A DNA stretch of 64,000 nt from NCBI GenBank assembly GCA_935421135.1, contig OW285196.1, forward strand, positions 12,459,001 through 12,523,000, in the 5' to 3' direction. Shown here piece after piece: positions 1-10,804 of the stretch. The position numbers and the translations under genes are program-made. Source of the DNA: Bugulina stolonifera. Lineage: Eukaryota; Bryozoa; Gymnolaemata; Cheilostomatida; Bugulidae. Every line of letters begins with the position of its first letter. The first letter of the stretch is position 1. Under the pieces are notes generated by a model. That model was not told the DNA's origin. It did not search any database and saw only the letters and a list, made by a program, of their open reading frames with translations.

Positions 1-3000
1 TAACTTCCTGTGCATTCCATTGAATACAGTAGTACCTTATGCAGCCACAATCTACACACTGGTAAATCACCAATAAAGTTATTTACCGTTAAGGATTTTA
101 CTAGCGGAGATTTCCCTCAGGATTTTTCATGAGAAGATAATTTGATTAAAGACAGTCGCTAATTGTCGTTGGCATTCACTTTAGCTACGCTACCCTTGGT
201 GTAAACATTCTACTGAGTACTGCCTGCTCACCAAGTAATTCATGTGTTTAGTGTGATATAAAGGAGTAATGTGAAATTCCATACTTAGATACCCCTCAAA
301 TACTGATCCAAATAACGTATAATGATTAAATGATCGATGCAGAAAAACAAAAATCTGTGAGCTCAAACAAAGTTTTTCGATCATGGTAACGGTTTCATCT
401 TTTAAATTGTATGATGCTGTTAGGCAATGAGAGAATGAAATATAATTTTAAATTAAACTTTAATTTTCTTACAGTACATGTAAGTAGGTAAGTAACATCA
501 TTCTCAAAACTAGCTAACACTTTCCACAGGATTGGTATTGTATCAGCACAGCATTGTATTTATTTCATATTAAACTTTAGTTCATGCTTATAAATTGAAA
601 CATCTAGGCCTATATAACATTATATACGAGTACATGAACCGGCAAGTCATGGATATCTACAATGTATATTTGTAATAAGAGGAAACGACTCCAGCCAAAT
701 ATAAAATATGCAGTCTGTGTTTCTACACTATTTACACACTCTAATATGTCACTGTGGCATTAGTTTGAGGTTGTCTTCTCTTTGGTTGGAATAACAACTG
801 TCTACAGCTAGTTTTAACAAAAATAAGCGTTCTGCAGTGGTCTCGTATTGAAACCAAAAGTGTTATCACCATTTATGATGCTATTTATGCAAGGAATTTG
901 TTATCGGCTGTTCATTATGTATGTACTCCCTAAATATTGTATACACAATCACAGAAACAACATCCGCTACACCATGCTATTATATAATGGTGCTACCTCC
1001 TCTCCACGTAATAGTGCGCGAGTAGATAACCATATTATCCATCTGGTGGCATACAATACAGTCAGGTTATATTACTGTATGTCTGTGACTTGAACACTTA
1101 CTGATGTATAAACACTAGGAGTTATCCTCCCACTAATTTATCGTATACTCGATGACTATCCAAACTACACCACTTCTCAGCAGAAACTTGCATCTATCAA
1201 ACATATACATGTAAGTGTAAATGGGATATTCTACTCATACCTACATGTACTTATCCTAGCCTACCTAAGTAACGGTCAATGCACTATATACATGTAGGTA
1301 CGTTATCCTGTTGCAAAGGATATGGAATTATCTCACCCTGCCACAGCACACTTTTCCTTACCAAGTACATGTGTATACACATACGCCTACATTAGAATAA
1401 TTCTAATATTGACCCATGGTGTTAATTCCATAACTCAATAGTATTTTTCATTATTAATATTCCATTTTAAATGATCACAGAAAAGTGCCAAGCCAAAAAG
1501 GACACACGCCATGCTATTAGTATTAATTACTTCTAGTCAAGCCAGCAAAAATCAAGCCAGAGTTCCAGGGGCTTGCCTAGAGTCTAGGGCAGTGTGCCAG
1601 CTGCCGTCATTAAAAAATAATTTTTTGGCGAAAGTAAAGAAAGTTGAAAAGACTTGAGCAATAGCCCTATTATTTACTAACGGAATTTTCTATTTTCTAC
1701 CTATAAAAGGCAAAAATATGCAGATGCATAGCATGGATATGTTGGTTTTCAGGCTAGAATGACGATCTGGTTCTCAGACTAGGATGCTGATCGCTACTTT
1801 TGTAAAGATAGAAAAATTTCCTAGTGATAAATTGCCACTGAAAGCTGTGTTCAGCAAGGTATTCGAGAAAGATCCGCTGGATCTGATTTTCAGAAAGGAA
1901 ATTGCATACAAGTCATTGCACCTTGGTACTTGCTGTGTAGAGGCCAGTAACAGAGGGTTTTTTGTCAATTACGTAGTTTGAAAACCCTTCAGCAGTAAGA
2001 TTTGACAAATATGGCAAAGGCCTGTAAAGCTTTCAATACAAAGAATATAGGTAACATGAACAATAACTAGGCCTACATTTATTATATGAAATAATATCTT
2101 ACGCGATGACCCCCTCGTCCTCTGTGGGAGAGGGCATGGTGGTAATGATGCCCTTCTCTCATAGTTTCCTGTAGAAGCTAAGGCTAATACGCAATTCTGT
2201 ATTCGTAAAGATCGCATCTGCGCCAAGAATCTACCTGCATCTAGCTATACCTTTGAACTGGTTATCCGTGTACAACCATGATAGATGTGTGAACATATTC
2301 TATCATATAATATAGCTTGAACAAAAGAATACCAAAATGGTGTTACGAGTCGGGGGCGCTCTCCAACCTCCCTAATCATTATATTATATCTTTGAGAAAA
2401 GGATACTCGTCTATCAAGGTGATTTTAATGATTTTAGACGATTTGATTGAACCCACCGTTCCTAATTAATTGTTAGGGAAAAGTTAAAACATTCGCTGAG
2501 TCTGCATCTATCTACATTCATTATAATATTCATTATCTAATTTACAACCAACTAACTCGGTACAGAGGAGATCAATCATTATAATATTACATTACCTACA
2601 GTTTACATGTACACGTAGGTATGTACATACAGAAATTAGCTAAAATAACACCAAAATTAACTCATGTATATATTCTAAAATTAATGCAATATCTATGTGA
2701 ATTACCATTATTTTAGAATTAAAAAATTATTACAGTGAAGTTCAGAGGTTCGTGAGTGTACAATGGCTAGAGGTAAGTCGGTACGAGTTCGCATGTGAAT
2801 ACTGCTAGAACTACATTACAGGAGACGGCTTATGTGTGAACTAGTCAAGGGTCATACCTGAAGATAAATTATAGAATAAATGTATATTTTACTGCCCTAC
2901 AGATTAATGTACATACATGTATGTACTAGTATAGCCTCCAAAACACAACGTATTTACATAGGACTAGAATAACTCCGAACAACCGGAAGCACAGAAACAT

Positions 3001-3080
3001 GTGACCTATATACATAAGAATGTGACAGACAACCATATTGTATGACGAACCAAGCCGTGACATGAACCACACTTACATTC
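1..3080. other. No confident gene; AT-rich non-coding DNA
   Basis: I see no coding region I can defend here. The sequence is AT-rich with many TACATGTA-type palindromes. A short open stretch on the plus strand (1784-1981) reads like protein but has no start, splice sites or recognised motif. On the minus strand a small exon-like block (about 2105-2171) has a good acceptor (ttctacag) and donor (gtaag) and stays open in two frames. It could be an internal exon of one of the minus-strand genes further right, but I cannot link it. Confidence 0.4.
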
Positions 3081-3089
3081 TACACTCAG

Positions 3090-3300
3090 TCAGGGTGGCA
3101 CAGTTGGTGGCATACATGCACACAAACTGAGAGGTTGTGAGTTCGAACCCCAGCTGTGTCATTTCTAGCAAGGGCCGTCAGCAAGTCTTTCACCCAAGCT
3201 GCATCTGTTCAAATCAGGGTGTATAAATAATACAGGAGGTCCCGTGTAGTGTCTACATCAAAAAACACGCACGTTAAAGATCCATCTCTGCCTCGATTCG
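3090..3300 (+). repeat. tRNA-derived SINE
   Basis: The block begins with a tRNA-like head: an A-box-like segment near 3092-3110 (ggtggcacagttggtggc) and a clear B box at about 3136-3150 (gagttcgaacccc). The body continues for another 130 bp and contains cacgcacgttaaagatcc, a type of tail segment I recall from SINEs of marine invertebrates. Pol III promoter boxes plus a non-tRNA body are what define a tRNA-derived SINE. There is no poly-A tail or target duplication that I can fix with certainty, so the right end is approximate. The long minus-strand open frame over this block is a by-product. Confidence 0.65.
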
Positions 3301-3744
3301 CAAAGAGAAGACAGATTCTGGCGAGATATGTGACCACATAGGGGTGGCAGGTTGATGCAGTGGTCACTGACCATGCACTCCTGTTGTGGAAGGTGAGTTC
3401 TTCTACTCGGAGCCCAGCTGCTGTCGCTCATACAAGCTTCGTACTTCTGAGGTCCGTTAAATAGGATGGCCAAGTGGCTCGACAGTAACAAAATACAAAA
3501 ATACACCTTACTGAGCTAGACATTATCGTGGCGGAAATTGAATTACCATTGTTATATTCAATGTTACCAAGATCAAAGACCAATATGAATCCTGTCAGTG
3601 TATGCAACTTTCAAGTGCTGCACAAATACGACGATAATTGATCCCTCCATATGATAGACATAACAATTGCCGAGTTATGAGAAGATAACTCCAATTCAGT
3701 TTTATTGCTGCTATTAAAGTAAGCAACGGAAAAAAGTGATAGTT

Positions 3745-3816
3745 TACCTTGCCAGTCTTCTGCTTAGGTCGAGGTCGTTTGGTAGACTTTCGAACTTTGC
3801 CATTACCGACGGCCAT
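3745..3816 (-). CDS. Candidate first exon, basic protein
   Basis: An ATG at 3816 opens a short Lys/Arg-rich exon (starts MAVGNGKVRKSTKRPRPK) that ends at a plausible donor (GGCAAG|gtaaac). The upstream DNA is AT-rich and looks like a 5' leader. The composition suggests a nuclear, nucleic-acid-binding or chromatin protein, but this is only composition; I do not recognise the family. The next exon is not established; the exon-like block near 2105-2171 has a compatible phase. It may be an alternative first exon of the same locus as the basic exon at 5078-5194. Confidence 0.3.
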
Positions 3817-4605
3817 ATTGACAATAGATACTATTCAATAAATTCTAGATGCAACACATGACCAAGAGATGAATAGCTGCCGCAACAACCTCCACGTTAT
3901 CAGCTCGGATTTGCAAACATATTTAGGAAAGAACTAAACAGCCAGCTGTACAATCTACATGTACCTAAATTCCTAATAAATACACAACCTTTACAACTCA
4001 AATGTCTAGCTTAAGTTCCATGATGCAAGTGTCAGAAAGTAGGGTGTAGTGTGATGTCCCTTCTACATGTACATCTAAAGCCGTATTGACCTAAGTCTAT
4101 ATTCAATACTACTCATCAACAGATCTCAACAAGACTATTAATTACAGTCTTGGAATAATAGAGGCTATCAGGCAGCAAGAAAGTGTTATTGTAACACTAC
4201 AACGGCAGCAGGTACAAGTGTATACATGTATATAATGTTAATATGTAGGCCTATATGCACCCCATAACAGCATGCTGTTAACCTACTATATTATAACAAC
4301 AGAGGTCACCTTTCATCGTCCATTACCAGGATTTACTATTAAACAACAATCTACAAATAACTCATTTACAGTCCAAAACCAAGGAGTGCTAAAATCACAG
4401 AATGCATACCCATTTATTTCGCGAGGTCGAAGTCCAGGCTTGCTCCTAGTGAACATATCAGTTTATCAGTTTGAGCAGCAACCAAATACTTTGTGTTATT
4501 CTCCTTATACCTTGGGCTAGGCAAAAGGGAAGATAACACCAAATATTTGGTGTCTCTAAGGAATTGCTAATTTGAATATCATCAAAAATAAATGGCATTG
4601 ATTTT

Positions 4606-4910
4606 TTGCACTGTTACAGTCTGTTACACATTACAGTATGTTACATATTACAGCATATTACACGTACAGCATGTTACACGTTACAGTATGCTACACGTTA
4701 CAGTGTGTTACACATTACAGTATGCTACACATTACAGTATGCTACACATTACAGTATGCTACACATTACAGTATGTTACACATTACAGTATGTTACACGC
4801 TACAGTATGTTACACGCTACAGTATGTTACACATTACAGTCTTTGACATGTTACACATTACAGTCTTTGACATGTTACAGTCTTTTACATGTTACAGTCT
4901 TTGACATGCA
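4606..4910. repeat. 17-bp minisatellite
   Basis: About 17 tandem copies of a 17-bp unit close to ttacacattacagtatg, with the last few degenerating into a cagtctttgacatgtta variant. Because 17 is not a multiple of 3 and the unit lacks stops, all three plus frames stay open and each gives the same frame-shifted peptide repeat. I therefore treat the overlapping open frames as artefacts. Confidence 0.9.
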
Positions 4911-5077
4911 AGGAAACGAATAAGAGATCACCAAGAACTAGAATTTAAGTTCAGCAATTAAAATCTGAGTAACACCACTAAGAACGCACTCACATTGGAA
5001 GAGAATAGAACAGCACAACTCGTACATTGTACGCCAGAGAGGCAACAGAATAACTGCACAATCTCCCACATACCATA

Positions 5078-5194
5078 ACTCGTCGTTTGGTACGACTAGT
5101 TCTCGTCCTCTTCCCACGAGCGGCTCCGCCACTCCTACCACCAATTTTCCTGCCATGTCCACCAGCACGGTTTTTTGACTTACTAGCCATTAAA
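5078..5194 (-). CDS. Candidate exon, Gly/Arg/Lys-rich protein
   Basis: An ATG near 5190 begins a strongly basic segment (MASKSKNRAGGHGRKIGG, then GRKR/TSRTKRR-like runs) that ends at the donor GTTATG|gtatgt. The frame is open a further 70 bp upstream, so this may be an internal exon, but no strong acceptor in the right phase joins it to the exon ending at 6601. The composition is like the tails of chromatin or RNA-binding proteins; the family is not recognised. An exon-like block at about 4415-4452 has a compatible phase as the next exon but is very short. Confidence 0.3.
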
Positions 5195-6345
5195 AATAAA
5201 TTTCGTGGCACCAACTCGTGAACGTCTTGCTCACTCGATGCTACCCTAGCAGCTGGATACACGAATAGCTAGGAGACAAAGTCTAATTACTCTTCAATCA
5301 ATTCCTAGCTTTGTAAGGGTTAATAAAAGGTGTAATTATGTAAGCACAAGGGCGGATAATCCCTGTAATACGATACTCATTATTCAGTATCAATAGTTAG
5401 AAACCATGCAAGAATACATTCTACTTCACATACTGGCTGGCTTTGGGAATACTGAAAGTATTACCATATAACTACAAAACACAAGTGCTGCGTTAGTTCA
5501 ACATGTTCAGTATTAGTAGTTAACAGAAAATCATGTCTCCAATGTTGAGTCTTTTATTTAAGTGTACTGCGTTGTGTATTAGACCAGAGTATAATATGGA
5601 GTCAATTGTAACAATGTGGCATCATGAATAATAATAATATATATGTACAAGCTTGGCTATAGCTATCGGCTATTGGCTATGGATATTGTCAAAATGTCAT
5701 CACCTAATATGGTGGTGATGACTAACAAATACAACATCCTAGACTATGAAAAGTTTGTATCTAGCCGCTGTCCTCTCAATAAGTAGGTATATCAAGCCAC
5801 ACATGGCATTATAGATCAATTTTAAACTTACTTTGCTGCATACAGTTTTACTCTATAAAAGTAGAAATTACATGATATGCATACTATACATGTAGTTGTT
5901 TGAGAATAAGTCGCGTTCAGAACAAAAAAGGCTCAGCAAAACAAGAGGCCGTAGTTTCTTTTCAGGCAACGGAGCCTCGTTCTAAGGCAAATCGGTACAC
6001 CGTTTGTTCGCCTATACTACAAAGACTAATAAGTTGGTCTTTTTAGTCCCCTACATCACGGAGCGATGTAATTGGTTACCATCAGATACAACGACTCCAG
6101 TTATATAATAGGTCTATGTACATGTAACTTATTAGAAATCAGCCTGTGGTTATTGGCTGAATATTAATCAAGGTCACTAGTGCTAGCCTTCGCTATCGGC
6201 CATGTTGAAGTTCAAAGAGTTTGAGACAACATTTTTTTGTTTTGCCAGATACTCTCTGCCTGTAAAGAACAACATGCACCAAAATATATCCTATATATAT
6301 TATATACATTATATATTATACATGACTTGTATAATATAATGTAGC

Positions 6346-6555
6346 CTGTAAGTAGTACTATAGGGATTTGTCATCTCCTTCAGAAGCATGAGAGGACAAC
6401 CTTCCATTAGAGCCAATAGCTTATGAATGGCTATACATGTATATAACAAAAATACATGTATATATTATTATTTAGCCATTCATAAGCTAGTGGCTCTAAT
6501 AAAAAGTTGTCCTCTCATGCTTTTGAAGGAGATGACAAATCACTATAGTACTTAC
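6346..6555. mobile_element. MITE-like foldback element
   Basis: A long near-perfect inverted repeat. The left arm runs from agtactatagggatttgtc through gcatgagaggacaac to agcttatgaatggctata. The right arm is its reverse complement, ending in gacaaatcactatagtact. Arms are about 95 bp and almost meet. There is no coding capacity. The structure fits a miniature inverted-repeat or foldback element. Pieces of it (cataagct and gttgtcctctc) recur elsewhere in the window, for example at 14,569-14,671 and 25,427. Confidence 0.75.
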
Positions 6556-6600
6556 TTGCAGGCTGCATGTACAAATGTACATGTACAATATAATATATAC

Positions 6601-7576
6601 CTTGGATAACTTCCTGCTGCTGCCTGGCCGGACACCCATCAGCTGTAGCAGACTATTGTCAATGTCATCTATAGAGCAGTGCCTGCTACTAGGTTTAACA
6701 GGTTCCAGATACCCTATCCTCTCCAGCAAGTCAGGATCTACAAACAAGGTACATAACTCCAAATATAATCATTACAATGCAGCCACATATGCATAGATTC
6801 ACTTGAATGACAATGTTCATGTGTATACATGCTGGACATCAATATATGAACATTACAATCAATGCACGTTGACATGTTGCATTTCAGTGTAGACTATTAG
6901 GTAATTATAATATAATAATGCATACATTATATACATACATGTAATACGAATAATGTATATGCAATGTAATTATAACTATATAGATTAGATATACCACATG
7001 ATGTATGGAATAAAATACATTATATTTATTTATAGTTACTGTATGCCATGCAGTAGAATCGTATCATATTAAAATTTACTTATTATACATAATTACTCTT
7101 ACGTAAGGGAGTATATCACAAAAGTACAGTGATATACAATGTAGTGAATGATACAATATGAGTTTGTTGAAACACAATGTCATGTTCGAATTGACATCAT
7201 TACATTTTATTATATTTTTAAGTATGCTGGACAAAAGAATACAGTTCATCACTGTTGTTAAGTATTAGTATACAGTAGGTGTAAAAATTATTCAACATGC
7301 ATACAACTATTAGTAGTACCTACTGTCTATTCCATAGACCTCTACACAGCTATTAGTAGTACATCTACTGTCTACTGCACAGACCTCTACACAACTATTA
7401 GTAGTACATCTACTGTCTACTGCACAGACCTCTACACGGAGTGATGAATTATCTGACCTACCTAGAAGCAGCATATTCACATCTGTGGGTAAAACTGGGG
7501 GAAATTCCTGTCCACTTGAAGCCCTCGATCTGCTCAACTTTACATCTGAATGGCGACGCTTACTTTGGAGCCCCAT
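6601..7576 (-). CDS. Partial split gene, unrecognised product
   Basis: Two exons are well supported: 7462-7576 and 6601-6737 (read on the minus strand). The first has acceptor ctgctaaag and donor CTTCTAG|gtaggt. The second has acceptor tttgtag and donor TCCAAG|gtatat. The phases match (G|AT restores an Asp codon), giving a continuous frame of about 84 residues. It is a Ser/Arg-rich start (SKRRHSDVKLSRSRASS) followed by an acidic, helical-looking segment (DPDLLERIGYLEPVKP, DDIDNSLLQLMG). The 5' and 3' continuations are not found with confidence. I do not recognise the family; no catalytic motif is visible. Confidence 0.5.
7295..7440. repeat. 44-bp tandem repeat, about 3 copies
   Basis: Three consecutive copies of a unit of about 44 bp built around ctattagtagtacatctac and ctgcacagacctctacac. 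The last two copies are almost identical, the first is diverged. It lies just 3' (minus-strand sense) of the donor of the exon at 7462-7576, so it sits in an intron. Confidence 0.85.
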
Positions 7577-7639
7577 CTTTAGCAGAACCAGTGGAACAAA
7601 GACTATCAAATAACAATAAAGTAGTTTGAACAATCTGGT

Positions 7640-9000
7640 GTCCCCAGTATAGATTGTATCACATACTATAGCTTATAATTATATTCCATGCATACAATGG
7701 TAGGGAGAGGTTGATCATAAACCAAACAGTTGTACTTTAATTAAAATGTTTAGGTCCTTGACAGTGAATTAAGTAAATTAAGTCAAGTCCTACCGAAATC
7801 ATGCCTTTTTATGTAGCAACTATGTTATATATACCAGGTTATTATTTTTCAATATACTTGTTCATATAACATTATATCAGTTTGTCTGCTTTCTGCAAAT
7901 GGAAAACACTGCAATCTCTCATTCTACCATATTGAATTACTAAGGATGTAAACTTTGTTTACTCTGTAACTGTGGAAACAAAATGGAAGCTGTGACATAA
8001 TAAAGAATAGCCAGAGCCAGTGTGGTTAACTTAGCTTAAGTTTCAGCATAGGTAATGGGTGGGAATTAATGCCAGGAGTATCCAATATATCGTAATCCAA
8101 TCAGCTATTCCAAGTCTAAGCTTCAAATGAAAATTTGTAGCTATAATCACTGTGTTTTTGGTCAAATTCAACTTGTCGAAACAGAATACCTTAGTTCTAA
8201 AATGTTTCTATGTTTTATCAGAAGTGGCCCCAAATAGAGTTATCCTATTATAGGAATGTAGTATAACTATAATAGTTATACTACATTTTTACATGTACAG
8301 TGTATATACTGTGTTTTATAATTCAATGTAATATAACATATATTATTACAGTCTATTTTCATGCAAGTAATATTGTATGTCTGTACCAACATGTATTGAT
8401 AATTAACATGGACTTTCATGGTTGAACATATGTATCATCTCAAACAAGTCTTGGATGCAGGTTTATGTAATAATTATTACATGCATATTATATTGCCACT
8501 TGTAAATTAAATGTTAAAATCATTTTGCATGTATACATGTATTACAAATGGTAGATAACTAATAACATCTGCAAAAGCATCATATTGCTGCAACATAGCC
8601 CTCGGCAACTACATTTGTAGCTTTGGTCAACCACTAAAGGATTTGTTGTCTCAATATTCTTACTCACTGTTGCCTTTGTTTGTTCTACTAATCCCTGATT
8701 AATACACTAGTCATATTGTTGAGAAAACCATAGGATTAGGTTAAGCCAGAGAGCTCACACAGGATGTGGACAACCGAACAAGCAACCACCCACTTCTCAT
8801 GATACTTTTATATACTTCCACTTCCAAACTCAAATTATTTACAGAATTTTTACAAAGTGAATATTATAGCAAACCAAACATTCTATTTCCATTTCTGTTG
8901 ATTCACCTAGAAACTTAATTAATGAATTGATTCAGGCAGTAGACAAAGAGCAGTAGAAGGGAGTGGTTTATTTTGAGAGGGCGTCACTGGGGGAACTTTA
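7640..9000. other. Non-coding AT-rich stretch
   Basis: I see no exon, RNA gene or mobile element here. There are short local palindromes (for example around 8240-8290, where the Tata-rich run tagtataactataatagttatacta folds on itself) and scattered TACATGTA motifs. It may be the upstream part of the minus-strand gene at 6.6-7.6 kb. Confidence 0.4.
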
Positions 9001-9600
9001 TGATGTCAAGTTGGGCCCATTAGACCCAATCAAAATTGCCTATGGAAAGATTTGACCAATGTAGTCTTTTGTTACTGGGTCCAATATGGCCTCTATTGTT
9101 TACTTCTGGGGGCGAAACTCTCCCAACGAGGCTTATAGAAATTGCCAAGGCGACCTGCTGCCTTGGACGGACCCAGGTCGCAAATAAAAATCACAAGATG
9201 GCCACCAGACCTAGGTCAGAAAGGCTATTGACCTGGGATTTTGCTTGGCCAGACGAAACCATCCCTAGCTCATCAGCACACCTGATTTCTTCGCCTGGTG
9301 ACCGGATGTGTGCCTATTTTCACGGCCTTGTAGCGTTTTTTGGCCGCTGGATGTTAGTATGAACTGATGGGAGTGGCTAAAGATAACTTAAGTAGCATGA
9401 AGTTGTCTGCTCTATACTGTGACCGATCACATCCGCACCAACCAAGTCCCCGGTAGGGGTCAACGCACCAACCAAGTCCCCGGTAGGGGTCAACGAGTTC
9501 AACATGCTGAACTTTAAACCTGCCGAGGCAGTGTGAATGTTGCATTACCGGAAGGAAGTTTTCATCCACCGGAAATGTAAAACTATATAAGGTGAATACG
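9000..9600. other. GC-richer island, possible promoter or exon
   Basis: Base composition rises well above the surroundings. A plus-strand frame stays open for 108 codons (9036-9362), with an ATG at about 9198 following caaataaaaatcacaag, but it has no recognised motif and only weak splice sites. At 9433-9495 a 30-bp unit (around accaagtccccggtaggggt) is repeated twice in tandem. I read this as a possible promoter or CpG-type region; coding status is undecided. Confidence 0.3.
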
Positions 9601-10804
9601 AACAGAACTAGTTTGATTAGAAACAGAAAACTATTTTCAACTGTTTAAAGTTTACAAAGATAGTACATACATAATATTGCAGATCGAACAAGTATAAAAG
9701 GGTAACAATATGTGGGGCACTGGCCCTATTATTACTATGCATTTACCTCAGATTGACACACAACTTATAGACAATTACACAATATTTTACACAGAAATGT
9801 CCATTTTACCATGTTTGACGCACAACTAACTTTGTATAGCATTTTAATCAATCATTTTCTTAAATTTGCAACAATAAAGAGTAGGATTTTTTAAGACTGG
9901 GAGAAATTTAGTAACTAACTAACTAATACTATTTTACAATATTCACTTCCTAAGACGCCTGCTCCAAGGGTTTCTCAAAGGGCTAGATGCCCAAACGACT
10001 AGAAAAAGTTGCTAAATATCATGTAAAATAAACCTAGTTAGTAAAATGACATATTACAAGTTCATTACTTACATGTACCTCTCAGAGACAGTAGCTTGAC
10101 AGCTAGTCAGATAGTCAAATGCCAGACAAGACACCAACAGACTGATAACCGTGCATATAGAGCTGCTAGTTAGTGAATAACGTGATTAAAAGTGTCTCTC
10201 CTGATTAAAGTGTCTCTCGGCTAATTAGCACTGATTGTAGTTCACAATAACCGCTGATGCAAGAGTAGGTGGGATTCTAGTATTAGATTCTCTATTCAAG
10301 TATTCAACTCTTACTAATTGTACAGAGTACTGTAGAACTTGTAGCTAGAGATAGTGTGGATGGGCGTTGTCAGCTAAGTATGCAGGCGAAATCTTGCGAA
10401 CCATTTCAACCATTATACCAAGTTTTAGTGCTTCTCTTGCATACTGGAATAGAACTTGTCTTGGAGAAAAAACAGAATAAATCTCAATTTTATATCAACT
10501 GGTGTATTGTTGGTCTCGGTTACTCAGTGTCTATCATATTATAGTGACACAATGTTGGTCTAATAACACTATTGTAAAAATTCATTGCATTAGAACATTC
10601 TAGTCCCCATAAACATACGAGGCTAGGCTAGAATACAAGTCAGGGAGTAGATAAAACAGAGGAGTAGAACACCGACCTCAACCAGCCTAGAGAATCCAGC
10701 AGGCTTCCAAACAACTTTTAACCTATTGGTCAGTTAAAGCTAGACATACTTTCTCTTTCTCGCCCAGTTAAACAAGAAATAAATCGATATCCATTATGCC
10801 AGTG

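Noticed and set aside
4592..4923. Three overlapping open frames with HYSMLHITVCYT repeats
   Set aside because: Product of the 17-bp minisatellite, open in all plus frames.
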